Positions 7,453 to 17,652 are shown, counted from the stretch's first letter. The stretch is 39,556 nucleotides of DNA from an uncultured Pseudocitrobacter sp. (GCA_913778145.1 CAJYVI010000127.1:1-39556); one strand, 5' to 3'. Program-made: numbers and translations. The notes: generated from the sequence alone by a model not told the origin.

Positions 7453-9117
7453 TTACTCGCCCGCTTTCGCCCAGGTATCACGCAGGCCAACGGTGCGGTT
7501 AAACACCAGTTTCTCTGCGGTAGCGTAGCGGCTGTCCAGGCAGAAGTAACCTTCACGCTCGAACTGATACGCTTTACCGGCAACGGCAGCTTTCAGAGAC
7601 GGCTCAGCAAAGCCCTGCTTGATTACCAGCGATTCCGGGTTCATCACCGAAAGGAAGTCTTCCGCTGCGCCTGGGTTCGGCACGCTGAACAGACGATCGT
7701 ACAAGCGGATTTCAACCGGCAGCGCGTGTGCCGCGCTCACCCAGTGAATAACGCCTTTCACTTTACGGCCATCTGCCGGGTCTTTGCTCAGGGTATCGGC
7801 ATCGTAAGTACAGAAGATGGTAGTGATATTACCTTCTGCATCTTTCTCTACGCGTTCTGCTTTAATCACGTAAGCATTACGCAGACGCACTTCTTTACCC
7901 ATCACCAGACGCTTGTACTGCTTATTAGCTTCTTCGCGGAAGTCAGCGCGATCGATCCAGATTTCACTGCTAAACGGTACTTCACGGCTGCCCATTTCCG
8001 GTTTATTCGGATGGTTCGGCATGGTGACCATTTCGCCTTCGCCCTGGTAGTTCTCTATAACCAGTTTCACCGGATCGATAACCGCCATTGCGCGCGGGGC
8101 GTTTTCGTTGAGATCTTCGCGAATGCAGGATTCCAGCGACGCCATCTCAATGGTGTTGTCCTGCTTGGTCACGCCAATGCGTTTGCAGAACTCACGGATA
8201 GCGGCAGCGGTGTAGCCACGACGACGCAGACCGGAAATGGTCGGCATACGCGGGTCATCCCAGCCTTCAACGTGTTTTTCCATCACCAGCTGGTTCAGCT
8301 TACGCTTGGACATCACGGTGTATTCCAGATTCAGGCGCGAGAATTCGTACTGACGCGGGTGAACCGGAATGGAGATGTTGTCGAGAACCCAGTCATACAG
8401 GCGACGGTTGTCCTGGAACTCCAGGGTGCACAGAGAGTGCGTAATGCCTTCCAGCGCATCGCTGATGCAGTGGGTGAAGTCGTACATCGGGTAGATGCAC
8501 CACTTGTTGCCGGTCTGGTGGTGCTCGGCAAATTTAATACGGTACAGCACCGGATCGCGCATTACGATAAACGGCGACGCCATGTCGATTTTCGCGCGCA
8601 GGCAGGCTTTACCCTCTTCGAAGCCGCCGGTACGCATTTTTTCGAACAGCGCCAGGTTCTCTTCAACGCTGCGGTCGCGGAACGGGCTGTTTTTACCTGG
8701 CGCAGTCAGGGTGCCGCGGTATTCGCGGATCTCTTCCGGCGACAGTTCGTCAACATAGGCCAGGCCTTTGTTGATAAGCTCTACCGCGTACTGGTGCAGC
8801 TGATCAAAATAGTCTGAGGAGTAGTGAATATCACCGGCCCAGTGAAAACCTAACCACTCGACGTCGTGTTTGATCGACTCGACGTATTCGATATCTTCTT
8901 TTACCGGGTTAGTGTCATCAAAACGCAGGTTGCACAGGCCTTGATAGTCCTGCGCGACGCCAAAGTTCAGGCAGATCGATTTCGCATGGCCGATGTGCAG
9001 ATAACCGTTCGGCTCAGGCGGAAAACGGGTATGGACTGTGGTGTGCTTCCCACTGGCCAGATCTTCATCGATGATCTGACGAATAAAGTTACTCGGGCGG
9101 GCTTCAGCCTCACTCAT
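7453..9117 (-). CDS. glnS: Glutamine--tRNA ligase
   Basis: This class Ic aminoacyl-tRNA synthetase charges tRNA-Gln with glutamine. The 554-residue length equals the E. coli enzyme. The HIGH motif lies in [15 protein letters not shown] (about residues 34-47) and the KMSKS-equivalent VMSKRKLN near residue 270. The two anticodon-binding beta-barrels follow. Four of its substrate tRNAs (glnU, glnW, glnV, glnX) are encoded about 9.5 kb away in this window. The leader (9118-9240) contains an imperfect inverted repeat, CGGCGT/ACGCCG (9151-9156 and 9174-9179), which looks like a decayed palindromic element; no gene is seen there. Confidence 0.98.
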   Translation of the reverse strand: MSEAEARPSNFIRQIIDEDLASGKHTTVHTRFPPEPNGYLHIGHAKSICLNFGVAQDYQGLCNLRFDDTNPVKEDIEYVESIKHDVEWLGFHWAGDIHYSSDYFDQLHQYAVELINKGLAYVDELSPEEIREYRGTLTAPGKNSPFRDRSVEENLALFEKMRTGGFEEGKACLRAKIDMASPFIVMRDPVLYRIKFAEHHQTGNKWCIYPMYDFTHCISDALEGITHSLCTLEFQDNRRLYDWVLDNISIPVHPRQYEFSRLNLEYTVMSKRKLNQLVMEKHVEGWDDPRMPTISGLRRRGYTAAAIREFCKRIGVTKQDNTIEMASLESCIREDLNENAPRAMAVIDPVKLVIENYQGEGEMVTMPNHPNKPEMGSREVPFSSEIWIDRADFREEANKQYKRLVMGKEVRLRNAYVIKAERVEKDAEGNITTIFCTYDADTLSKDPADGRKVKGVIHWVSAAHALPVEIRLYDRLFSVPNPGAAEDFLSVMNPESLVIKQGFAEPSLKAAVAGKAYQFEREGYFCLDSRYATAEKLVFNRTVGLRDTWAKAGE

Positions 9118-9240
9118 CGTGGATTCCTCAAAAGCGTAAATAACGTATAACGGCGTATGATCTTATAAGCCGGACGCCGAGACAACCCTTAACTTACAGA
9201 AAATGCGTCTTTGAAGAGGAATATGGGGATCATTTGCTGC

Positions 9241-9275
9241 AAAAAAAAGCGGCGGAGGAAAGTCCCCCGCCGCTT
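9241..9275 (-). terminator. Rho-independent terminator of nagE
   Basis: On the minus strand a GC-rich stem, AAGCGGCGG with its partner CCGCCGCTT (one internal mismatch), is followed by an eight-T run, 25 nt after the nagE stop codon. Confidence 0.9.
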
Positions 9276-9300
9276 AAGGCAATCGCGAACTCAGGAGCGA

Positions 9301-11322
9301 TTATTTACCTTTAATTTCATACAGCGCTGTTTGCCCTGCAACGACATGATCCTGCGCCTTAATCACCAGGCCGCTGAAGTCGTCGATGTTGCTGCAAACC
9401 ACCGGGCTAATCATTGAACGTGCATTGGCGTTCAGGTAGTCGAGATCCATTTCCAGAACCGGCTGACCTGCTTTCACTTCTGCACCCTCTTCCACCAGGC
9501 GAGTAAAGCCCTGGCCGTTAAGCGCAACGGTATCGATACCCATGTGAACAACGATTTCCGCGCCTTTCTCGGTTTCCAGGCAGAACGCATGGTTGGTGTT
9601 AAAGATTTTCACGATAGTGCCCGCCGCCGGGGAAACCACGGTTTTATCCGTTGGTTTAACCGCAACGCCGTCACCCACCGCTTTGCTGGCAAAGGCTTCG
9701 TCTGGCACCTCTTCCAGCGCCACCACTTCACCGGTGACCGGGGAAACCAGCTCGGCAATCACGGTGCTGTTATTCGGCACTGCTTGCGGTTTGGCCGCAG
9801 GCGCTGCTGCCGGTGCTGCACTGGCTTCTGCCGCCGCGACCGGGCCTGTGGTTTTCATCGCGTTGGCGATTTTCTCTGCCACGAAGCCAACGATAATCTG
9901 CACGCTGGTTTTGTTCAGGCGAATCACGCCGGACGCACCCAGACGTTTCGCCATCGCGTCGTTCACCAGAGAAGAGTCTTTCACGTTCAGACGCAGACGG
10001 GTGATACAGGCATCAATGCCGGTCAGGTTGTCAGAACCACCAATCGCGGCGATGTACTGACGCGCCAGGCCGGAAACATCCTGCTCTTTATCGCTGCCTA
10101 CATTGGTGTCCTGACCATCCGCTTCGCTACCGGCAACCGCCAGCTCACGACCCGGGGTCATCAGGTTGAATTTGGTGATGGTGAAACGGAACACCACGTA
10201 GTAGATAACGAAGAACACCAGGCCCTGCGGGATAAGCATCCACCAGTGTGTCGCCAGCGGGTTACGCGAGGAGAGCACCATATCCACCAGCCCGGCGCTG
10301 AAGCCGAAACCGGCAATCCACTGCATGCTGGCCGCGATGAACACGGAAATACCGGTCAGGAAAGCGTGGATCACGTACAGTACCGGCGCCACGAACATGA
10401 AGGAGAACTCCAGCGGCTCGGTGATCCCGGTGAAGAATGCCGCGAAAGCCCCCGCCATCATGATACCCAGCACTTTCGCTTTGTTCTCAGGACGCGCGCA
10501 GTGATAGATAGCCAGCGCTGCACCCGGCAGGCCGAACATCATGATTGGGAAGAAGCCCGCCTGATAACGACCGGTGATACCAACAACCGCTTTACCCGCT
10601 TCGATAGACTGTGCGCCACCGAGGAAGTTAGGAATGTCGTTAATGCCAGCCACGTCGAACCAGAACACAGAGTTCAGGGCGTGGTGCAGGCCAACCGGAA
10701 TCAACAGGCGGTTGAAGAAGGCGTAAACGCCCGCGCCAACGGAGCCCAGTTTCTGGATGTGCTCACCGAAGTTCACCAGACCGTCGAAAATTACCGGCCA
10801 GATGTACATCAGAATAAAGGCGACCACGATCATCACAAACGAGGTCAGAATCGGCACCAAACGGCGACCGCTGAAGAACGACAGCGCCTTCGGCAGCTCA
10901 ACGCTGCTGAAGCGGTTGTAGAGTTCTGCAGAGATAATACCAACCAGAATACCCACGAACTGGTTGCTGATCTTACCGAACGCCGCCGGAACCTGGTCCG
11001 CCGGGATCTTCTGGATCATTGCTACCGCCGCCGGAGAACACAGCGTGGTCAACACGAGGAAGCCCACATAGCCGGTCAGTGCCGCCGCACCGTCTTTATC
11101 TTTTGACATCCCATAAGCCACACCAATGGCAAACAGGACGGACATGTTGTCGATAATGGCCGAGCCAGACTTAATGAAGAACGCGGCAAGGGCGCTATCG
11201 CCACCCCAGCCAACAGGGTCGATCCAGTAACCAACCCCCATCAAAATTGCCGCTGCAGGCAGCGTGGCGACCGGCACCATCAGTGCGCGACCGACCTTCT
11301 GTAAATAACCTAGAATACTCAC
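9301..11322 (-). CDS. nagE: PTS N-acetylglucosamine transporter, EIICBA
   Basis: NagE imports and phosphorylates N-acetylglucosamine, giving GlcNAc-6-P, the inducer of the nag regulon. The 673-residue protein has three parts: the membrane EIIC (about 1-390, with the GITEPLEF motif at 299-306), EIIB with phospho-Cys439 in IDACITRLRL, an Ala/Pro linker (495-515), and EIIA with phospho-His593 in VVHMGIDTV. The start is GTG at 11322, preceded by AGGGGG and giving MSILGYLQKVGRAL; an in-frame GTG 11 codons earlier lacks a site. By recall, K-12 NagE is about 648 residues. Its EIIA is nearly identical to this one, but its EIIC begins MNILGFFQRLGRAL and differs throughout. nagE is divergent from nagB, with shared operators. 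Confidence 0.95.
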   Translation of the reverse strand: MSILGYLQKVGRALMVPVATLPAAAILMGVGYWIDPVGWGGDSALAAFFIKSGSAIIDNMSVLFAIGVAYGMSKDKDGAAALTGYVGFLVLTTLCSPAAVAMIQKIPADQVPAAFGKISNQFVGILVGIISAELYNRFSSVELPKALSFFSGRRLVPILTSFVMIVVAFILMYIWPVIFDGLVNFGEHIQKLGSVGAGVYAFFNRLLIPVGLHHALNSVFWFDVAGINDIPNFLGGAQSIEAGKAVVGITGRYQAGFFPIMMFGLPGAALAIYHCARPENKAKVLGIMMAGAFAAFFTGITEPLEFSFMFVAPVLYVIHAFLTGISVFIAASMQWIAGFGFSAGLVDMVLSSRNPLATHWWMLIPQGLVFFVIYYVVFRFTITKFNLMTPGRELAVAGSEADGQDTNVGSDKEQDVSGLARQYIAAIGGSDNLTGIDACITRLRLNVKDSSLVNDAMAKRLGASGVIRLNKTSVQIIVGFVAEKIANAMKTTGPVAAAEASAAPAAAPAAKPQAVPNNSTVIAELVSPVTGEVVALEEVPDEAFASKAVGDGVAVKPTDKTVVSPAAGTIVKIFNTNHAFCLETEKGAEIVVHMGIDTVALNGQGFTRLVEEGAEVKAGQPVLEMDLDYLNANARSMISPVVCSNIDDFSGLVIKAQDHVVAGQTALYEIKGK

Positions 11323-11429
11323 TTTATTCCCCCTATGAGACCCCGTTAGGCTCACGCTTTGCTGTTTTTTTATAGTGTCACAACTGATAAGTACGACGAA
11401 TTATTCATTGACATGTGGAGTGTGTGAAA

Positions 11430-11453
11430 AATTAATTCGTATCGCAAATTAAA
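11430..11453 (-). promoter_or_regulatory. NagC operator BoxE (nagE side)
   Basis: ATTAATTCGTATCGCAAATT is the well-known form of the NagC box next to nagE. Together with BoxB about 97 bp away (roughly nine helical turns) it should form the repression loop that closes both nagE and nagB. Confidence 0.8.
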
Positions 11454-11464
11454 CACCCATTTTT

Positions 11465-11480
11465 TGTGATTTTTGTCACC
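11465..11480. promoter_or_regulatory. CRP-cAMP site in the nagE-nagB region
   Basis: TGTGA-TTTTTG-TCACC differs from the CRP consensus TGTGA-N6-TCACA at one position. It lies between the two NagC boxes, as in K-12, and should activate both divergent promoters when glucose is absent. Confidence 0.75.
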
Positions 11481-11525
11481 AAATATCGCTATACCTCCTC
11501 CCTTTTGCTGGCTAACTCGCAAAAC

Positions 11526-11550
11526 TTATTTTATCATTCAAAAAATCAAA
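11526..11550 (+). promoter_or_regulatory. NagC operator BoxB (nagB side)
   Basis: TTATTTTATCATTCAAAAAA with the following TCAA resembles the K-12 nagB box. It lies about 100 nt upstream of nagB, close to a TTGACC hexamer at 11556-11561. I could not settle the exact -10 among TACGCT and TATGAT. Confidence 0.7.
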
Positions 11551-11645
11551 GCGGATTGACCCCTTGTTACCGCGAAAGTGCGTTACGCTTTATGATAAGC
11601 ATTCGTCAATCCACGACCTTTTTAAATTAACTATAGAGGTGAACA

Positions 11646-12446
11646 ATGAGACTGATTCCCCTGGCTACAGCAGAACAAGTGGGCAAATGGGCCGCGCGTC
11701 ATATCGTTAACCGCATCAACGCGTTCAAGCCAACTGCCGATCGTCCGTTCGTGCTGGGTCTGCCGACTGGCGGAACACCGCTGACTGCCTATAAAGCACT
11801 GGTAGAAATGCATAAAGCGGGCCAGGTTAGCTTCAAGCACGTTGTGACGTTCAACATGGACGAATACGTGGGCCTGCCGAAAGAGCACCCGGAAAGCTAT
11901 CACAGCTTCATGCACCGTAATTTCTTCGACCACGTTGATATTCCGGCTGAAAATATTAATTTGCTGAATGGTAACGCCGCAGATATTGACGCAGAATGCC
12001 GTCGTTATGAAGAAAAAATTCGTTCTTACGGCAAAATCCACCTGTTTATGGGCGGCGTAGGCAACGATGGCCACATCGCGTTCAACGAACCGGCGTCTTC
12101 TCTGGCTTCCCGTACCCGTATCAAAACCCTGACACACGAAACCCGCGTGGCGAACTCCCGTTTCTTTGACGGCGACGTCTCTCTGGTTCCAAAATACGCG
12201 CTGACCGTTGGCGTGGGCACCCTGCTGGATGCAGAAGAAGTGATGATTCTGGTGCTGGGCAACCAGAAAGCACAGGCGCTGCAGGCTGCTGTAGAAGGCA
12301 ACGTCAACCACATGTGGACCATCAGCTGCCTGCAGCTGCATCCGAAAGCCGTTATGGTCTGCGATGAGCCGTCCACGATGGAGCTGAAAGTGAAAACGTT
12401 GAAATATTTCAACGAACTGGAAGCGGAAAACATCAAAGGTCTGTAA
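11646..12446 (+). CDS. nagB: Glucosamine-6-phosphate deaminase
   Basis: NagB converts glucosamine-6-phosphate to fructose-6-phosphate and ammonia, the last step of GlcNAc breakdown. In the family it is a hexamer, allosterically activated by GlcNAc-6-P. The 266-residue length is exact for the enterobacterial enzyme. The sugar-phosphate loop GLPTGGTP lies near residue 40. NMDEYVGL carries the catalytic Asp72, and [14 protein letters not shown] (about 136-149) carries Asp141 and His143. GAGGTG precedes the start. It is the first gene of nagBACD. Confidence 0.98.
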   Translation: MRLIPLATAEQVGKWAARHIVNRINAFKPTADRPFVLGLPTGGTPLTAYKALVEMHKAGQVSFKHVVTFNMDEYVGLPKEHPESYHSFMHRNFFDHVDIPAENINLLNGNAADIDAECRRYEEKIRSYGKIHLFMGGVGNDGHIAFNEPASSLASRTRIKTLTHETRVANSRFFDGDVSLVPKYALTVGVGTLLDAEEVMILVLGNQKAQALQAAVEGNVNHMWTISCLQLHPKAVMVCDEPSTMELKVKTLKYFNELEAENIKGL

Positions 12447-12454
12447 TGTATTAT

Positions 12455-12484
12455 CGCCCTGCGGCATGTGCAGGGCGCTTTTTA
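12455..12484 (+). terminator. Attenuator-like hairpin between nagB and nagA
   Basis: An 8-bp stem CGCCCTGC/GCAGGGCG with a 7-nt loop is followed by CTTTTT, just after nagB. It probably stabilises the nagB message or terminates part of the transcripts before nagA. Confidence 0.65.
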
Positions 12485-12501
12485 GAAACCCGGGGGTCGT
12501 A

Positions 12502-13647
12502 ATGTATGCATTAACTCATGGTCGGATTTACACTGGCCGCGAAATTCTGGATGACCACGCGATTATTATCGCCAATGGCCTTATCGAACGTCTCTGCCCG
12601 CTGGCAGAATTACCGTCAGATATTGAACAACGTTCAGTCAACGGCGCCATTATTGCCCCTGGTTTTATCGACGTTCAGCTGAATGGCTGCGGCGGCGTGC
12701 AGTTCAACGACACAGCAGAAGCCGTGAGCGTTGAAACGCTGGAAATCATGCAGAAAGCCAACGAGAAATCGGGCTGCACCAGCTATCTGCCAACGCTGAT
12801 TACCTGTAGCGACGATCTCATGAAACAGGGCGTGCGCGTGATGCGCGAGTACCTGGCCAAACACCCTAATCAGGCGCTGGGCCTTCATCTGGAAGGGCCG
12901 TGGCTGAATATCATTAAGAAAGGCACCCATAATCCGGCCTATATCCGCAAACCAGAAGCCTCGCTGGTCGACTTCCTGTGTGAGAACGCGGACGTGATTA
13001 CTAAAATCACCCTGGCCCCGGAAATGGTGGAGCCTGAGGTTATCCGTAAACTGGTTGCCGCGGGGATCGTAATTTCTGCCGGCCACTCTAACGCGACGCT
13101 GGAAGAAGCCAAGACCGGCTTCCGCGCGGGCATTACATTTGCCACTCACCTTTATAACGCGATGCCGTACATCAGTGGTCGCGAACCGGGTCTGGCGGGC
13201 GCGATTTTTGACAATGCCGACGTCTACTGCGGGATCATCGCCGATGGTCTGCACGTCAACTACGCCAACATCCGTAACGCCAAACACCTCAAAGGTGAGA
13301 AACTGTGTCTGGTCACGGACGCCACCGCGCCGGCAGGTGCAAATATTGATCAGTTCATTTTTGCTGGTAAAACAATATACTACCGTAACGGTTTGTGCGT
13401 AGATGAAAACGGTACGCTGAGCGGCTCCTCTTTAACCATGATTGAAGGCGTTCGCAACCTGGTTGAGCACTGCGGCATTGCACTCGATGAAGTGCTGCGC
13501 ATGGCGACACTCTATCCGGCTCGCGCAATTGGCGTTGATGACCATCTGGGTCAGATTGCCCCGGGCATGACCGCAAACCTGACCGCGTTCACGCGCGATT
13601 ATAAAATCACCAAGACCATCGTTAATGGTAACGAGGTCGTTAACTGA
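12502..13647 (+). CDS. nagA: N-acetylglucosamine-6-phosphate deacetylase
   Basis: NagA removes acetate from GlcNAc-6-P, giving glucosamine-6-P for NagB and draining the inducer of NagC. The 381-residue protein is an amidohydrolase TIM-barrel. It shows LHLEGPW with the metal-binding Glu, SAGHSN and FATHLYNAM with two metal histidines, and VTDATAPAG with the catalytic Asp. The start at 12502 gives [12 protein letters not shown] after a G-rich site (GGGGGT); a reading 12 codons longer would begin inside the attenuator hairpin. Confidence 0.97.
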   Translation: MYALTHGRIYTGREILDDHAIIIANGLIERLCPLAELPSDIEQRSVNGAIIAPGFIDVQLNGCGGVQFNDTAEAVSVETLEIMQKANEKSGCTSYLPTLITCSDDLMKQGVRVMREYLAKHPNQALGLHLEGPWLNIIKKGTHNPAYIRKPEASLVDFLCENADVITKITLAPEMVEPEVIRKLVAAGIVISAGHSNATLEEAKTGFRAGITFATHLYNAMPYISGREPGLAGAIFDNADVYCGIIADGLHVNYANIRNAKHLKGEKLCLVTDATAPAGANIDQFIFAGKTIYYRNGLCVDENGTLSGSSLTMIEGVRNLVEHCGIALDEVLRMATLYPARAIGVDDHLGQIAPGMTANLTAFTRDYKITKTIVNGNEVVN

Positions 13648-13659
13648 GTAAGCGAAAGT

Positions 13660-14880
13660 ATGACATCAGGCGGACAAGCTCAAATTGGTAATGTTGACCT
13701 CGTAAAACAGCTTAACAGTGCGGCCGTTTACCGCCTGATTGACCAGCATGGGCCAATCTCGCGCATTCAAATCGCCGAACAGAGCCAGCTTGCTCCCGCC
13801 AGCGTAACCAAAATTACGCGTCAGCTTATTGAGCGCGGATTGATTAAAGAAGTCGATCAACAGGCCTCTACCGGGGGCCGCCGCGCTATCTCTATCGTCA
13901 CCGAAACCCGCAATTTCCACACGATCGGCGTGCGTCTGGGGCGTCACGACGCCACTCTCACCCTTTACGATCTGAGCAGCAAAGTCGTTGCCGAAGAGCA
14001 CTATCCTCTGCCCGAGCGCACCCAGGAAACGCTGGAGCATGCGCTGCTCAATACTATCGCCACCTTTATTGATGCCTGCCAGCGCAAAATTCGCGAGCTG
14101 ATTGCCATTTCCGTCATTTTGCCCGGCCTGGTTGACCCGGATAGCGGCGTGATCCGCTATATGCCGCACATTTCAGTGGAGAATTGGGGGCTGGTCGGCG
14201 CGCTGGAAAAACGGTTCAAAGTCACCTGTTTTGTTGGCCACGATATCCGCAGTCTGGCGCTGGCGGAGCACTATTTCGGTGCAAGCCAGGACTGTGAAGA
14301 CTCCATTCTGGTGCGCGTACACCGGGGAACCGGCGCAGGGATTATTTCCAACGGGCGAATTTTTATTGGGCGTAATGGTAACGTCGGTGAAATTGGTCAT
14401 ATTCAGGTCGACCCGCTCGGCGAGCGCTGCCACTGCGGTAACTTCGGCTGTCTGGAAACCGTTGCCGCCAACGCTGCCATTGAACACCGCGTGCGTCACC
14501 TGCTGGAACAGGGGTATCAGAGCCGCGTCACGCTCGATGATTGCAATATAAAGACCATCTGCAAAGCCGCCAGTAAGGGCGATGCGCTGGCTACGGAAGT
14601 GGTAGAGCATGTCGGTCGCCATTTGGGTAAAACCATCGCCATTGCTATCAACCTGTTCAACCCGCAGAAAATCGTCATTGCCGGTGAAATCACCGAAGCA
14701 GAGCGCATTCTGCTGCCGGCCATCGAAGGCTGCATTAATACCCAGGCGCTGAAGGCGTTTCGTAAAAATCTGCCGGTGGTGCGCTCTACGCTCGATCACC
14801 GCTCCGCGATTGGCGCGTTTGCGCTGGTCAAACGCGCGATGCTCAACGGTATTCTGTTGCAGCATTTGCTGGAAGGTTAA
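13660..14880 (+). CDS. nagC: N-acetylglucosamine repressor NagC
   Basis: NagC is the GlcNAc-6-P-responsive transcription factor of the nag genes and of chiP; in the family it also activates glmUS. The 406-residue ROK-family protein has an N-terminal winged helix (RIQIAEQSQLAPASVTKITRQLIERGLI, about residues 35-62) and a sugar-kinase-like body. That body contains the RGTGAGII loop and the ROK zinc motif ERCHCGNFGCLET. It follows nagA by 12 nt with only a weak ribosome site. Candidate NagC boxes lie beside chiP, nagE and nagB. Confidence 0.97.
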   Translation: MTSGGQAQIGNVDLVKQLNSAAVYRLIDQHGPISRIQIAEQSQLAPASVTKITRQLIERGLIKEVDQQASTGGRRAISIVTETRNFHTIGVRLGRHDATLTLYDLSSKVVAEEHYPLPERTQETLEHALLNTIATFIDACQRKIRELIAISVILPGLVDPDSGVIRYMPHISVENWGLVGALEKRFKVTCFVGHDIRSLALAEHYFGASQDCEDSILVRVHRGTGAGIISNGRIFIGRNGNVGEIGHIQVDPLGERCHCGNFGCLETVAANAAIEHRVRHLLEQGYQSRVTLDDCNIKTICKAASKGDALATEVVEHVGRHLGKTIAIAINLFNPQKIVIAGEITEAERILLPAIEGCINTQALKAFRKNLPVVRSTLDHRSAIGAFALVKRAMLNGILLQHLLEG

Positions 14881-14890
14881 TCCTCATACG

Positions 14891-14920
14891 CGCAGGCGGC
14901 CTCTCGCAAGGCAGCCTGCG
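14891..14920 (+). terminator. Hairpin between nagC and nagD
   Basis: CGCAGGC pairs with GCCTGCG around an inner GCC/GGC, 10 nt after nagC. No T-run follows. Immediately downstream is a TATAAT at 14931-14936, which may be the -10 of an internal nagD promoter, though I see no convincing -35. Partial termination or processing is likely. Confidence 0.45.
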
Positions 14921-14967
14921 TAATTCCGTGTATAATTACGCCTCTTTCAGACCATGTCAGGTAGTCC

Positions 14968-15720
14968 ATGACCATTCAGAATGTAATTTGTGATATCGAC
15001 GGCGTGCTGATGCACGATAACGTGGCTGTACCGGGTGCCGCAGAATTTCTAACACGAATTCTGGAGAAAGGCCTGCCGCTGGTACTGTTGACCAACTACC
15101 CTTCCCAGACCGGGCAGGACCTGGCGAACCGTTTTGCCACTGCGGGCGTTGACGTGCCGGATAGCGTGTTTTACACCTCGGCAATGGCCACCGCGGATTT
15201 TCTGCGTCGTCAGGAAGGGAAAAAAGCCTACGTTGTCGGCGAAGGCGCGTTAATCCACGAACTCTACAAAGCCGGTTTTACCATCACCGATGTGAACCCG
15301 GACTTCGTGATCGTGGGTGAAACCCGCTCCTACAACTGGGAGATGATGCATAAAGCGGCCTTCTTCGTCGCCAACGGCGCACGCTTTATCGCCACCAACC
15401 CGGACACTCACGGTCGCGGTTTTTATCCGGCCTGTGGCGCACTGTGTGCGGGCATCGAAAAAATTTCCGGTCGTAAACCGTTCTATGTGGGCAAGCCAAG
15501 CCCGTGGATTATCCGCGCCGCGCTGAATAAAATGCAGGCGCACTCCGAGCAGACGGTGATCGTTGGCGATAACCTGCGTACCGATATTCTGGCAGGCTTC
15601 CAGGCCGGGCTGGAGACCATTCTGGTGCTCTCTGGCGTCTCGACGCTGGACGATATCGACAGCATGCCGTTCCGCCCATCATGGATTTATCCGTCGGTTG
15701 CAGAAATTGATGTGATTTAA
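14968..15720 (+). CDS. nagD: Ribonucleotide monophosphatase NagD/UmpH
   Basis: A HAD-superfamily (subclass IIA) nucleotide monophosphatase; the E. coli enzyme prefers UMP and GMP and takes part in pyrimidine overflow control. In the 250-residue protein, motif I is DIDGVL with Asp9 and Asp11, motif II LLTNYPS carries the conserved Thr, motif III is the Lys in YVGKPSPW, and motif IV is VGDNLRTDI. It is the last gene of nagBACD by position, but its link to amino-sugar use is not obvious from its chemistry. Confidence 0.96.
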   Translation: MTIQNVICDIDGVLMHDNVAVPGAAEFLTRILEKGLPLVLLTNYPSQTGQDLANRFATAGVDVPDSVFYTSAMATADFLRRQEGKKAYVVGEGALIHELYKAGFTITDVNPDFVIVGETRSYNWEMMHKAAFFVANGARFIATNPDTHGRGFYPACGALCAGIEKISGRKPFYVGKPSPWIIRAALNKMQAHSEQTVIVGDNLRTDILAGFQAGLETILVLSGVSTLDDIDSMPFRPSWIYPSVAEIDVI

Positions 15721-15727
15721 GATTAAT

Positions 15728-15759
15728 GTTGCCGGATAACCATTCTCTTATCCGGCAAC
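15728..15759 (+). repeat. Perfect 12-bp inverted repeat after nagD
   Basis: GTTGCCGGATAA and its exact complement TTATCCGGCAAC flank an 8-nt loop, 7 nt after the nagD stop. The GCCGGATAA core is shared with the REP elements elsewhere in the window. It probably acts as a 3'-end stabiliser or terminator. The rest of the gap to asnB (15760-15975) is AT-rich; I saw no gene and no firm promoter. Confidence 0.6.
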
Positions 15760-15975
15760 CTCCACAAACATCGATCCATTCAATAAAAACGTCAAATTTT
15801 TGGTGATTCGTTAATTCCACAGTTCATAACCTGTCCATTTTTCAGCATCCGGCAACTCCTGTTGCACTATTTCTTTTTCAGCCCCTAAAACGCTTGCGCC
15901 CTCTCCCGCTTTGCGGCATTTTTTATGCCATAGCCACAACAATTTCACGACATTACAGGGTTAACGGAGAAGTCT

Positions 15976-17640
15976 ATGTGTTCGATTTTTGGTGTACTGG
16001 ATATTAAAACTGACGCGGGCGAGCTGCGTAAAAAAGCGCTTGAACTCTCCCGCCTGATGCGCCACCGCGGCCCGGACTGGTCCGGCATTTATGCGTGCGA
16101 CAAAGCAATTCTGGCGCACGAACGTCTGTCAATTGTTGATGTCAACGCCGGTGCGCAGCCGCTGTATAACGAAAAGAAAACGCATGCGCTGGCCGTAAAC
16201 GGTGAAATCTACAACCATCAGGCACTGCGTGCGGAATACGCTGACCGCTATCAGTTCCAGACCGGTTCTGACTGCGAAGTGATCCTCGCGCTGTATCAGG
16301 AAAAAGGCCCGGAATTCCTCGACGATTTGCAGGGGATGTTTGCCTTCGCCCTGTACGACAGTGAAAAAGACGCTTACCTGATTGGCCGCGACCATATTGG
16401 CATTATTCCGCTGTATATGGGTTACGACGAATTCGGTAACTTCTATGTGGCTTCTGAAATGAAAGCGCTGACGCCGGTTTGCCGCACTATCAAAGAGTTC
16501 CCTGCAGGCAGCTACCTGTGGAGCAAAGATGGCGAAATTCGTCAGTATTATCAGCGTGACTGGTTCGACTATGACGCGGTAAAAGACAACGTTACCGATA
16601 AAAACGAACTGCGTCAGGCGCTGGAAGAGTCCGTGAAAAGCCACCTGATGTCTGACGTGCCTTACGGCGTCCTGCTCTCTGGTGGCCTGGACTCCTCCGT
16701 CATTTCCGCCATCACCAAAAAATTCGCCGCACGTCGCGTAGAAGATGATGAGCGTTCTGAAGCCTGGTGGCCGCAGCTGCACTCCTTCGCCGTCGGCCTG
16801 GAAGGTTCACCTGACCTGAAAGCCGCGCAGGAAGTGGCAAATCACCTCGGCACTGTGCACCACGAAATTCACTTCACCGTGCAGGAAGGTCTGGATGCGA
16901 TTCGCGATGTTATCTATCACATCGAAACCTATGATGTGACGACGATTCGCGCCTCTACACCGATGTATTTGATGTCGCGTAAAATCAAAGCGATGGGCAT
17001 CAAAATGGTGCTCTCGGGCGAAGGTTCTGACGAAGTGTTTGGCGGCTACCTTTACTTCCATAAAGCGCCGAACGCCAAAGAACTGCACGAAGAGACCGTA
17101 CGTAAACTGCAGGCGCTGCACATGTACGACTGCGCACGCGCTAACAAAGCGATGTCGGCCTGGGGCGTGGAAGCGCGCGTACCGTTCCTGGATAAAAAAT
17201 TCCTCGACGTGGCGATGCGTATCAACCCGCAGGACAAAATGTGCGGCAACGGCAAAATGGAAAAACACATTCTGCGTGAATGTTTTGAATCCTACCTGCC
17301 GGCAAGCGTCGCGTGGCGTCAGAAAGAGCAGTTCTCTGATGGCGTAGGCTACAGCTGGATTGACACACTGAAAGAAGTGGCGGCGAAACAGGTTACCGAT
17401 CAACAGCTGGAAACCGCGCACTTCCGCTTCCCGTACAACACGCCGAGCTCGAAAGAGGGTTATCTGTATCGCGAGATCTTCGAAGAGCTGTTCCCGGTGC
17501 CAAGCGCAGCGGAATGCGTGCCGGGTGGCCCGTCTGTTGCGTGCTCTTCCGCAAAAGCGATTGAGTGGGACGAAGCGTTCAAAACCATGGACGATCCGTC
17601 TGGTCGCGCAGTAGGCGTTCACCAGTCAGCCTACAAATAA
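15976..17640 (+). CDS. asnB: Asparagine synthetase B, glutamine-hydrolysing
   Basis: AsnB makes asparagine from aspartate, ATP and glutamine. The 554-residue length equals the E. coli enzyme. Cys2 (MCSIFG) is the glutaminase nucleophile once Met is removed. The N-terminal Ntn domain shows RHRGPDWSG and NGEIYNH. The C-terminal synthetase domain has the pyrophosphate loop LLSGGLDSS (about residues 230-238) and SGEGSDEVFGGY. ACGGAG precedes the start. The gene is monocistronic, with its own terminator. Confidence 0.98.
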   Translation: MCSIFGVLDIKTDAGELRKKALELSRLMRHRGPDWSGIYACDKAILAHERLSIVDVNAGAQPLYNEKKTHALAVNGEIYNHQALRAEYADRYQFQTGSDCEVILALYQEKGPEFLDDLQGMFAFALYDSEKDAYLIGRDHIGIIPLYMGYDEFGNFYVASEMKALTPVCRTIKEFPAGSYLWSKDGEIRQYYQRDWFDYDAVKDNVTDKNELRQALEESVKSHLMSDVPYGVLLSGGLDSSVISAITKKFAARRVEDDERSEAWWPQLHSFAVGLEGSPDLKAAQEVANHLGTVHHEIHFTVQEGLDAIRDVIYHIETYDVTTIRASTPMYLMSRKIKAMGIKMVLSGEGSDEVFGGYLYFHKAPNAKELHEETVRKLQALHMYDCARANKAMSAWGVEARVPFLDKKFLDVAMRINPQDKMCGNGKMEKHILRECFESYLPASVAWRQKEQFSDGVGYSWIDTLKEVAAKQVTDQQLETAHFRFPYNTPSSKEGYLYREIFEELFPVPSAAECVPGGPSVACSSAKAIEWDEAFKTMDDPSGRAVGVHQSAYK

Positions 17641-17652
17641 GCGAGTGAAATG

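Noticed and set aside
7426..8817. 463-codon open frame antisense to glnS
   Set aside because: It begins inside the glnS terminator and has no ribosome site and no family features; it is a shadow of glnS.
9544..11106. 520-codon open frame antisense to nagE
   Set aside because: The His/Arg/Gln-rich translation is typical of reading a conserved membrane protein gene backwards; no start signal.
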